DNA of 64,000 nucleotides from Zizania palustris (taxonomy: Eukaryota > Streptophyta > Magnoliopsida > Poales > Poaceae): assembly GCA_019279435.1 (NCBI GenBank), contig JAAALK010000869.1:78999-142998 (forward strand). Direction: 5' to 3'. Below are positions 11,801-22,076 of the stretch, in pieces; within the stretch, counting starts at the first letter, position 1; every line of letters starts with the position of its first letter. A program made the position numbers and the translations under genes. The notes below the pieces were generated by a model. The model searched no databases, was not told the DNA's origin, and was given only the letters and a program-made list of their open reading frames with translations.

Positions 11801-14800
11801 TGGAATCAATATGAACTGCATGGTTACCACCTGCCAAATGACTTCTGTCTACGTGAAAACTGCATATTCCACAGAGAATAAAGATCACATAAGGAACTGA
11901 CCTTCATTGGTACAAGCATATCTATTTTCTTTTATTGGTACATGCAGTTTATTTACAATACAACAAGCATATTTGAAACAGCCTGCAGTATACCAACCTT
12001 GTTGTGTACCATAGGTAGTCAGTAGAGTCTTTTGTTGTATTAATATGGTCTATAAATCCATTTCGGACTAAGTCACTTTTACCCCAAATCCCAATTTTCT
12101 CTCTGAAAATGCTCCACCCATCAAGTTTTGATGTTTGCAAACGTGATGGGACCATATCCATCATCAGAGTTTGAGATTGCACCTAAAGATGAAGAGCAAA
12201 ATGCTATAATTATTAGGGGGGAAATGTATTGCACGAAATATGGTGCTTTTTATAAATTCGGATTAAGCATAGAATATTATGATATTGGCCATATATTTTG
12301 CTCATTTTTAATTATTTTCTTGCTCCTTGTTCCATACTTCCATTTGTTGAGAAGGGTGATATCTGTTTTATTTTGACATGCCTTTTTTTTGCAAAATGTC
12401 ATTTCACAACGATGTGTGTTTTACTTCTGAAAACCATTAATACAGAAAACAAATACCTTTGCAGTGTTGAAAACCACATTCTTGCAGTCAGGTAGGATGC
12501 TGACTGACCAAGCAGGAAGATCATACGACCGATTCTGGAAAGTGATAACTTTGTCCTTTTCTGTATCAACGTTAGCCAGGAATGCAATACATCCTCCTGA
12601 GTTATCAGTGTAAACATCGGCCTGCAACCAAAGATTGACACACCAGTTACAAAGAAAAAAAAACTAGAATTATTCATAGTGATCTAACAAAGCAGCATTT
12701 AGATGCAGCATGCTCCTTACAACAGAGATAAGTTTAAGGTATTTTCATTAAGAAACTTGATGCAAGTTTGCATGCATTATTGAAACCACATAATTAGGTC
12801 AAAGGTTATAACCCCATAGAGTGGCACATAATAAATCTTACCTCTTGTTGAGGCCCTAGAGAAAGAAATGACGAATTGCCATACAGCAGAGTATGCTCAC
12901 ACAATTTGATAGATTTGTGAAGATCCCTTAGATGTGCCCATTTTGGAAGTCTCCTAAGGCCTGCATTTCAGATCTATTAATACTACTAAGAACGCTCTAG
13001 GCTTAATAGTTATTGATGGAATTATAAGAGAACAGAAATGAAGTTTAACCGTATTCATCAATTGGTGCATCATAGTCATAGCTAGTCGTAATGAATGGTC
13101 CTCCAGCAGTGCGACCGAAGTTTGTTCCACCATGGTACTACAAAACCATAAAGAAAACTTTATCAAACTTTCAGAAGCACAGAATTTTCACTAGTTACTC
13201 ATAATGACTGAAAATATATTTAGATACATGTACTTGACTGTAAACATGTAATAATGCAATTAATAGAAAATAAATCTCAGTCTGCTTTTGTCAAGTTAGA
13301 ATTAGCAAATACCACATAGTAATTCTGAACACTGCCACCTTTCCCAAAAAAACGTGCAACAGCAAATGCAATATCTTCAGGGGGTCTATGTGGATTACTT
13401 TCACCAAAGGTCTGGAACCTATATTCAAATTATAAGAAACAAGAAGCAGCAAATCAGTTAGCTTCACTTAAAAAACAAAATCTACAACATTTGTGCTATA
13501 GATTATAAAGAAATAAACATGAGAAGTACTAAATGTAATTTGTTGCTAATATGCGTATGCAAATCTGTTACCATCCTGGCCAATTCTCTGTCCAAAGTTT
13601 TGGCTTGGTTGGAGAATTTGGTTTGAATTGATCGCAGTAGAATGAATTGCATGTGTTTATCTGCATAGGTAAATTGCATGCGTGAGTGGAACTACAAAAG
13701 AAAAGATACTGCATATGCTAAACACTATTCACACCAGTACCAATCACGTGAATATGCAAAGATGCTACGCATCACATAACCATGAGAAGAATAATTATGG
13801 AAGTGGATTGGATATAGACATAGCACTGATAGCTACAGAAGTTCTATATCACTAATTGTGATTTGTGAGGTTACAATTTCAAGTACCACAAATAATCTCC
13901 CAATCACAGTTTCGGTTTATTCCTCATCTTAATGGCTCTTATTTTGAATAAACATTTCACGAGCAACTGCTCACACGCATTGCCAACAACAAAATATTGA
14001 AGATGTGCTAGTCTTTCAAAGAATTTTATACCATACACTGTTCTTCTTCTGTCAGTATGTTTCATGAAGCAATTCATGCTTGAAATGTCGCACCAAGCAA
14101 AATGTATCGAGTGTCAGAAACTAACCACTGGATCAGGGGCATCATACTGCTGACACATGATCCAAGGGACGCCAGTATTCTGAGCCAGAGCCATACTAGC
14201 TGCCCACATCGCATATGGCTTGGCGTCAGCTCCATATGGCTGTTCAATATCTCCATACTCATTTTCAATCTGCAGTGAAAAAAATCAGCTATCAATTGTG
14301 AGGTACATCAGTTTCAAAGTTGATCAAGACAACTTGATGTTTTAGGGCCCCAATTCGCCACTCCAACTAGGGTAGTGTAACAAGCATGAGGACCTGAGCT
14401 AGGATGATCGGTCCACCCTGTGAAGCGAAGAGCTGTTCTTTCTTCATCATATCCACGATGTACGTCGTGAATCTCTTCATGTGAGACTGCATCAGAAATG
14501 GCACTAAAATCATACCGAATTTGCAAAATCCCCGCACAGAAAGCCATAAAATTCACAAAGCCTGCCTCACCTTGAACGGCTCGTTGTTTGTCCGGAACAC
14601 CGTCCCAGGGACGTAATGCAACCAAACCGGTACGCCCCTGTGCATCCACCAAGCACAATACTAACCCATCAACCCAGAGAAATCGAGTCGCGGTAAATTA
14701 TGTACAAGTACAACTACAACCAATGATCACAGTGTAACACAGTATGTATAACAAAGAGGCAGACCCGAAGTTCCACTCGGCGGCGACGAACGGCCCAATG

Positions 14801-15341
14801 CGCAGCATCATGTACAGCCCGGCGTCCTTGACAATCCTCACAAAGCGCACCAAATCAAACCTCTCCTCGAAGTAGTACTGCAGTTCATTCACCAATCGCC
14901 CACAAAAATACAAGTTTATTACGAATCGAACATAAATGCTGCAGAAATTTTGGAGAGACGTTCCCGGACCTGGCCGGGGGCGGGCTCGTGGCCGTTCCAG
15001 AACACGTAGCTCTCGATGCAGTCGGCTCCGCCGTCCTTGGCCTCGGCCACCAGTTTGGGCCACATCTGCGAGCATGAGCAGCTAAGTTAGCGGTCGTACC
15101 ACTGCAACGCGTGCCCAGCGCACGCGAGCTCGGGTGTGGGAGCAGGGGCCCGTACCTCGGGGACGCTGCGGGGGTAGTGGATGGAGGCGGAGATGATTAG
15201 GCGGCGGCGGCCGGAGATGATGAGGGAGCGTTGGTCGTACGTCACACTGGAGTTTGCGGCGGCGACGAGCAACGGTAGTAGCGGCAGCAACAGCATCCCT
15301 AGGAGGAGCCGCGAGGAGGACGAGGCGCCCGCCGTCGCCAT
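8825..15341 (-). CDS. BGAL: Beta-galactosidase, GH35, with C-terminal galactose-binding lectin domain (846 aa, 19 exons)
   Basis: Exons: 15341-15156, 15065-14970, 14877-14765, 14637-14571, 14486-14394, 14269-14126, 13660-13572, 13418-13313, 13137-13050, 12960-12842, 12621-12457, 12182-11998, 11859-11759, 11498-11389, 11198-11091, 10143-10033, 9956-9745, 9661-9325, 8935-8825. All are GT-AG, and the 2,541-nt sum is in frame to TAA. Residues 1-29 form a secretory signal (RLLLGMLLLPLLPLLVAAA). The GH35 barrel follows, with VTYDQRSLIISG, IHYPRSVPEMWP, the acid/base Glu189 in QIENEYG and the nucleophile Glu258 in WTENWPGW. From about residue 764 is a Cys-rich SUEL-type lectin domain. Plant enzymes of this family hydrolyse terminal beta-D-galactose from cell-wall polymers in the apoplast. 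The sequence looks closest to Arabidopsis BGAL10 as I remember it, but BGAL10 lacks the lectin domain. It may be the orthologue of rice BGal3, inferred from the SHMT neighbour. I saw no lesion. Confidence 0.95.
10195..10640 (+). mobile_element. LINE-type retrotransposon fragment inside a beta-galactosidase intron
   Basis: Within the 947-bp intron 15 of the beta-galactosidase gene, the plus strand conceptually encodes pieces such as RAFLWRARKEVNGGHCLVAW and LGGLGIL-like and ALRMR-like blocks. These are typical of the region just before the zinc-binding RVT domain in plant L1-type LINE ORF2. Several stops and frame changes interrupt it. The phrase GGGTGGTCTTAAGAATCTGC occurs twice (near 10,540 and 10,625), a small internal duplication. 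It is antisense to the host gene. Confidence 0.6.
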
Positions 15342-15402
15342 TATCGGTGGCGTCGAGGTGGTGGTCGATACGGTGGTGTAAGTACGCCGCGGTGGTGGCT
15401 TC

Positions 15403-15414
15403 GGCAATAAATAG
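15403..15414 (-). promoter_or_regulatory. Candidate TATA box of the beta-galactosidase gene
   Basis: The minus strand reads CTATTTATTGCC about 62-73 bases upstream of the ATG at 15341. This places a start site about 35 bases before the ATG. The flanks are CG-rich. The call rests on motif and spacing only. Confidence 0.5.
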
Positions 15415-15455
15415 CGCGCAGCGTGTGCCGAGGCGCCGCGCCGGTGGGGTGGCAT

Positions 15456-16496
15456 CCAGCCTGATGTGGTCGGAATTATCGCATGGGATTTTTATCGCTG
15501 CTCGGTTGGAGGGAACGAGATTGGACGCGATGCGGTACCTCTCGGCGGTGTGCTGTGCGCCCGTGCCCACAGTTCGTCGACGGTGTGGAGGCTGGAGGGG
15601 ACGCCCCCATCTCTCCCGCCGTTCCGCCCAAGCGAAACACGTCCTCGTGCTGCACACGGCGGCACGCAGCTGGACTGCAACGATCCGGCGCGTTGCTGCG
15701 GGCCGTGGCCGATGGGTTTGAAGGGGCCGCGGCAGCCGGTGGCCGGTGGCCGGACATGTGCACGAGTTGTGCAATCACTGTACACTATACCCCATGCCCA
15801 TAGCTATGAAATATTGAAATGCCTTTTCTATTTGAATGAATTTGACACGGAGCACAAGGATTTTCTGGGACGGCCACAGGTCCGCTTCCGGTTGGGAGGT
15901 GCGCAGCGGATGAGCGGGAAGCGAGAACCGCGGGGCGAGTCGGCGTCGGCGTCGGCGTCGCGGGCGCATGTGATCCTGGTCGGGCCTCGGGCGAGGAGGG
16001 TCAGAGCGACCGGACCATGCTGGGATTGGTGTAGACTCGGGCCCCACCGGTTCAGCAGTAGTCCCCGTCCCGTCCCGTGGACGCGTGCCACGTTTTCGTG
16101 AAGGGATGGTGGAGCCGTCCGTGTAACCGCAATTCATGTGTGTTTTGGGTTGTTCTCAGCTTCTGTGATCTGTCCAGTGCTCCGTCACGGCTTTTCAAGT
16201 CTCCAAAGTTTGTCTGAAATTTTCTGTCAACTCAAACTTGCACAAAAAACAATTTGAAACAGGGATTCCCATCCACTTTGAAATTCAAAACATAGCAAAT
16301 CCTCCTCCCCCCCCCCCCAAACACACACACAAGGTTTAAAGTTTGTCTAGGAAAGTCTTGCCTTCTGAAAAATAATTGATGTTTATTTAAGTAATAAGAA
16401 TACATAAGAAATTAATGTTTCGAGTTTGTTTTTAGATTTTATATTTATTAAGTTGTGCAATCTAAAATAAAAATATAGACTATTCTTGAAGTTTTA
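15456..16496. other. Beta-galactosidase upstream region, no second gene seen
   Basis: The sequence is GC-rich to about 16,100, which opens many overlapping frames on both strands without domain similarity, then turns AT-rich. A run of about 12 C residues ends near 16,318 and is followed by a short ACAC repeat. Confidence 0.4.
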
Positions 16497-16823
16497 GGCC
16501 CGTTTGGTGACTAGGGGTTAAACTTTAGTTCCTATCATATCGGATGTTTGGATGTTAAACATGAGCTAATTAAACTAATCATAAAATCCCTAGACTAATT
16601 TACGAAATGAATTTATTAAATCTAATTAGTTCATAATTTAATAATGTGGTGCTACCATAAACATGTGTTAATGATGTATTAATTAGGCTTAATAGATTCA
16701 CCTCGAGAATTAGTTTAGGGTTCTGCAATTAGTTTTTTAATTAGCTCATATTAGTTCTTCTAATTAGTATTCGAATGTCTAATAACATGGACTAAAGTTT
16801 AAACCTAATTACCAAACGGAACC
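16497..16823. mobile_element. Tourist-like MITE, diverged relative of family A
   Basis: It starts GGCCCGTTTGGTGACTAGGGG and ends CTAATTACCAAACGGAACC, forming imperfect terminal inverted repeats. TTA precedes it at 16494-16496, while the right triplet has mutated to TTG. Internal blocks (ATATCGGATGTTTGGATG, TTAATGATGTATTAATTAGGC, ACATGGACTAAAGTTTAAAC) match family A in order but with many differences. No coding capacity. Confidence 0.7.
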
Positions 16824-17270
16824 TTGGATTATAAAAGTAGCAACCTTAGATTATAAAAGTAGCATTAGCTATCAGAAGCTCTCTAACAAGTCCTATATGT
16901 CTCTTCTTAGCTCCACAAGTTGGTTTGATGTCAAACTCATCCGTGTAAAATTGACACGATATGAGCATATAAGCTATTTTTGTTAACTAGGGCCTCAATA
17001 TATTTGTAAACAAGAATACTTCCTCCATTTAGAAATAACATATAGAAAACTACTCATTAATAGGAAAAATATTATTGTTAGGTAGTAGTGACTAAATGAT
17101 ATATAAGAAATATTAAAGAATATTTTTTCAATTTGTGGACTAGGATTACATAGGATAGTAAAAATAATGTTATTTTGAAATAAATGTGATAAGCTATAAG
17201 TTAAGTTATTTTATGATTGAGAAAATAGTTTTTATAACATTATAGTTCTATCATGTCCTTAAAATATATA
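16824..17270. other. AT-rich intergenic, possible Stowaway half-element
   Basis: A CTTCCTCCATTTAGAAATAAC block at about 17,020 resembles a Stowaway left terminus, but I found no matching right end. Otherwise there is no structure beyond AT-rich filler. Confidence 0.3.
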
Positions 17271-17765
17271 TGTTGGGGTAAAATAATCACGTCATAACTG
17301 TAGTTAGACAAACAACTTCGAAGGACACTTCAAAGCAAGAGTCTTGGAGCCTTTTAGCATAAGACCTGAAGACCGTCGCGAAGACATCTTGAAGCTTTTG
17401 GATGGCTAAAGGATTCTGAATGGTCCCTCGTCTCCGAAGAGACTTCATCCTGAAAGCACGCCATATTTTGTGACAAGACATTCGGTCTTACTATTATGTT
17501 TCTACGGAGTCTTATGAACAACGTTCACAATAATGGTTGTAACTAGATGACAGAATAATATTTTTCTATTGTATATTTATCTATAAATACATGTAATTTC
17601 TATTGTAATAGAGACCCAAAATTCAGACTAAGAATACACTTTGAACTACTGCTGATGCTAAGATTGTTATCTCTCTCGAAGGTCTGAGCCAACACGAAGT
17701 TATTTTCATCTTTATTTAGCCTTCGAAGCTAATCTAAACCTATAAACATACCTTTTACACCAACA
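17271..17765. mobile_element. Solo LTR of a retrotransposon
   Basis: A 495-bp unit begins TGTTGGGGTAAAAT and ends TTTTACACCAACA, so it has the TG...CA termini and a short terminal inversion (TGTTGG/CCAACA). Inside are a promoter-like TATCTATAAATACATG near 17,580 and repeated CTTCGAAG-type motifs. Flanking bases ATATA (17266-17270) and ATATC (17766-17770) give a near-perfect 5-bp target duplication. There is no internal domain or second LTR nearby, so a solo LTR left by recombination is the simplest reading. The superfamily is not determined. Confidence 0.72.
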
Positions 17766-18254
17766 ATATCACAGTACAAATTAAGTTTAAAGTTACAATT
17801 TAGAGACGAGTTGAAAATATATAAATGGATGTATTCAGGATCCCGGATGTGTACCTTCAAACGAGTCAGTCGGTCTTTCAGTTTTAACACGCCTTTGAAA
17901 CGCAGGAACTACAGAAATTTCAAAACCAGTTCAATTACCACAAGATTTATTTGGATAATTCCCAGACTCCTAAAAGGTCTTTCTGTCTAGTTGCAGACCA
18001 AGTATTTTACCAAATAATATGCCTTGAATTTTTTTCATATAATATATATAGAAACGACATGTTTCATATATAATTTGGTGAATTTAAAATTCCGCCGAGC
18101 AATTTGGTATACATGAATAAAAATAACAGAAGCACGATTTCCGCCTTCCAGCAGCGGTTACGCATCGCCACCGGTCTTCATTTCCATCTTCGGTCTGTGG
18201 AGAGGCAGGCGTCATTCTCGTTCCGTCTCCTCAAAATCAGACACCGCAAAGCCG

Positions 18255-20138
18255 ATGGCGGCGGCGGCGGCGGCCCCGGCGTTGGAGGCGGAGGCGATTG
18301 TCGCCGTGGTAGAGACGGCGCCACCGGAGGAGATGACGCTGGTGGGTGGCGAATTGGGGAGGGAAGGACTGTACGCTGCGGATGGTTGGGAACGACACGA
18401 TGGGGGGAGCTGAAGCGGCGCATCTGCGATGTCACGGGTGTGCTTCCCATACGGCAGAAGCTGTTTTACCCCAAGCTCTTGCTCAACGACCACTCCGTTC
18501 TCATCCCCTCCCACCCCTTCAAGCCCAACAACAAGTTCACCATGATCGGGTAAGTGTAATCAATCAATCCTACACATCCATCTCCGTCTTGTCTCCTCAC
18601 TTTTGTGCTTCGAATGCCTTATTGCGAAAAGCTTGCTTAGTCGTTGTTGAACTGGATGATTAGTTGTGACCATCCAGGGGTGTGTTGGATTCAGGTTGGT
18701 GAATCGTCGGACGGACATGCACACTTTGTTGGGGTCAACCCGATTTTGAAATGTCAGCTGTGAGATTCGGAGTGCTGGAAGACCCAATCACTGAACCCTA
18801 TATTCGTTTGGTTATAGTTCGCTCGACTGTTTGCATCGTCTTGTTCATGATTCGAAATTGTTGCATGTTTCTTATGGACTGGGATGCTGGGAGCCTAGAA
18901 GCGGCATGTTAAGTTTACTTTGACGTTCAATGTTGCAGAATGTGGAAATGGTGGTCTATTCAACGAGTTTGTCGAATGGATAGTGAGTTATATGGGCGCC
19001 AATGCAGTATGTGATATTCATCTGAGAGGAAAAATGATCTTAAACCTTGACCCCTCACAGTTTATGCTACAGTTGCAATAGGCATCTCATTTGGGGTTGG
19101 CCTGGTTTTAGTGCACTAAACCATCTGCAAGGCACGTGAGTTTGTTGTTAAATTGATGGATAATTGTCACCAACTGCTCCAACATGATTTTCAGTGAAAC
19201 ATGTGAATTTGATGTTAAATTGTTACGGATGGCTGAAACATGATCATGTAGACCCCCATTTTTTCTTCTGGAGGAGAACTGCAAGTTAGTCTTTAATTCT
19301 ATGGAGGCCCATGATTATTTGTACTGCTTGTCTCAGACTGTTAGACATTGATTATACTCTGTTCGACCATAGGTCTACTGCTGAGAATCCCATTGAACTG
19401 ATACGTCCATGTAAGGGCACCTCCCATCACCACTGTTATGTTTGGTGATTAGATGTCATAAAATTTCATGCCAAAATTTTCTTTGCAGATCTCCATGAGT
19501 TCCTCACTGCTGCATATTCAGAGTATGATATCATGATATGATCAGCAGCTGGGTAAGCATTCTGCTACTCTAAACTATTAATTAATTGGTTATGGTTGTG
19601 CTGTGAAATAAGTAAAGAAAATATCATTGACCTTTGAATGTAGCATGAAATGGGTGGAATTGAAAATGGGTCAACTTGGAGTTCTTGATAACGTCAACTA
19701 CAAAATTACTGCTCTTTGTTATTTCTGAAAACCATATGGGAAGAAAACTTTTGACTGCAAGCCTCTTGGTGTCATTTGGACTCAGTTACCTGAGGTTAGT
19801 ACTAGTATGCTACTGTGAATACTGAAAATGAATACAGGACCAATCCTTGTTGAGTTATTTGTTCATTTCCTCTGTTTCTTTCACATGCAGTACTACAAGG
19901 AAACAAACACAATCATGTTGATGACCTCAGGAGGATTTTTTTCATGAATCCACAGAATGGTCTTGTAATCACTAATCAAACCATATAAACCCATTCAAAC
20001 AGAAGCACTGATCAAGAGTTGGTGAAGCTTAAACAGTACCTTCTTACCATTGCAGAGCTAGAAGATTTTAGCAATCTGGACCATAGTGCATGGGAATCCT
20101 TCACAGAAGAAAATGCCAAGAGACGCAGAGGCAGGTAA
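18255..20138 (+). pseudogene. Pseudogene of ubiquitin-like-domain CTD phosphatase (UBLCP1 type)
   Basis: Exon-like blocks follow the order of plant UBLCP proteins. The start is ATG 18255. A ubiquitin-like segment ending near 18549 includes GELKRRICDVTGVLP, RQKLFYPKL and KPNNKFTMIG. The phosphatase block at 19341-19407 holds LDIDYTLFDHRSTAENPIE, including the catalytic DxD. Then come YLHEFLTAAYSEYDIMI (19488-19538), SMKWVELKMGQLGVLDN (from 19644), KTFDCKPLGVIW (from 19741), YYKETNTIM (from 19891), and a tail DQELVKLKQYLLTIAELEDF ending RRRGR at TAA 20138. Lesions: a frame change in the G-run near 18405, loss of the exons linking UBL to phosphatase, a Trp codon replaced by TGA at 19539-19541, and a one-base loss near 19918. 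Introns persist, so it is a decayed duplicate, not a retrocopy. Functional copies dephosphorylate nuclear proteasome subunits and RNA polymerase II CTD. Confidence 0.85.
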
Positions 20139-20159
20139 TATCTTCTCAGTATAGGATCA

Positions 20160-22076
20160 GCGGAAAGAAAGTTAGTCCTCTTTTTTTTTTGTTCTGTGCT
20201 ATTAACTGCGTAGACTTGCACATATTGGACTGATCAGGACACTCCCAATACTACTTTGAACACTCTACACGCATGCCTACTTTTGATCTGCATTAAAACA
20301 TTTCCAAATTACAAGAACCTTCCTGTGTGCGTTTCAATGAACTTAGAAGCTTTGCACTGTTTTTTTATATGTCTGCAGTATGATTTTAATATATCTATTC
20401 TTCCCCCCGCTGTCTAGCCTCTACCATGGGCAGTGTTCTGCCAGAGTTAATGGGACGGTAGAATCATGAGCTTGTCCCTTGACTCCCATTGGGGATTTGA
20501 CTTGAAGTGAGTTGAGATTACTACTGCCAGTATGGTAGGGATGATTGGCGAGTCCATCGCTAGCCTCTGAGGCAGACTGGCTCTCCCAAGTCACAATGTA
20601 TCATTTCAAGCACCATAATGGTGCGGCAGCCATCTTGGAATCTCTATATAGGAACCGGCCACTGGGAGAGGTAAGGATCCCTGGTTAGAGCATCTCTAAG
20701 AGATGCTAAAAACTTATATCTAATATTATCATATAGAAAGTCTTCCTAATAAAACCCATTATCTACATCTTCTTCCTTTCCAACATACTCATAATATTTT
20801 ATTCTCTATGTTTTAACAGAAACTTTTCCCTCTCTATCACCGATTGGTAAACTCTACTTGTCATGTCTTTGTTATTTCTTTCTTTTCTCTCTTCTGCATC
20901 ACCGACCGATGGAGCCAGGGAGGATAGGAAATAAAAGCTGCTCCTTAGAAGTAGAGAATGGAGGAGAGTTTTAGGAATCTCTACAAAAAGGAAGTTGTTG
21001 GAGAGATAATATATACCTAAAATCCTTAAAAATAGTTATAAGGAGTGGTATTGGACATCTCAGATGCTCTCTGCCACCGGAGCTTCCATAGTTCCATACT
21101 TCCATTGACTATAGAAGGCTTGGGTTTGGATGTTGGACAACAATCTGTACTTAGATTAATCGGACAATACACACATGACACATTGTGAGCTACCAGTCCT
21201 CGGCTCCTTGCCTCCTTGAAGAGATGTATGGGCTTCTACTTTACATACATTGTAACATTTTGAAGTGCCATCTATTGGCGGGAAACTGGTAATCTTGATC
21301 CTTCCCCGTTGCCCCCCAGGCCCACGACCATTGAAGGCTGTGCCCCACGGGTGTGCTGGGATTCAGAGAATAGCGGTACGCGGACCACGGCCAAGCGCCC
21401 ACGCCCATGCTTAGGAAGTAGGAACCATGAACCAATGCCACTGACCCACTGTATCTCTCTTGCTCCCAAATGAAAAAGCTTATGCCAGGTCCCCACTCCC
21501 AATCTAGGTTAACCAAACTGTTATGGGTGTTACCGCTGTTATAGGTTTGGTTATCGCCCTGCTCCCAATAGCCATTATCTGGCCTTCAGTTTTGGACTCC
21601 ATGCTAGTAGTTGCTAGAATCCTCATGCCAGGATTGTTCCATATAAAGATTTCCATTTTCCAGATATCGCGTTGGTAATATGACCTTTAGCTGTGAATAA
21701 AAATAACCTGATATTGCTTAATTTCTTGGAGGGATTAAGTAACCAAGCTATTAGGTTGGACACATTCGAATGTACTCGAGCAACATGACAACAGAAAATG
21801 GCCATTTATGCAATATTACAGAACAGTGCACGACAAGATTACACACACTGAAAGGAAGATGGGGGAGTAGGTTTGGTCAGATCTAGGGCTCCTTTGGGCT
21901 TTACAATGGGTAGCAGCATGATCCACACTTCCATAGTGACACGACATGCATGGCAGCGGGGAGGCTTTTATGATGCGCTCAGTTAAAAACAGAATGGCAG
22001 ATATACGGGGTAAAATATGATCATGTAGAAACTTAAAAGCCTTGGCAGCAAATTAAAAAGTCCTTGTGAAGGCTTG
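20160..22076. other. Intergenic with a probable MITE
   Basis: About 20,695-21,073 is bounded by AGAGCATCTCTAAGAGATGC on the left and GACATCTCAGATGCTCT on the right, the inverted AGAGCATCT signature of a common grass MITE type. No clean target duplication was found. The rest, including a GC-richer patch at 21,240-21,520, shows no gene. Confidence 0.45.
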
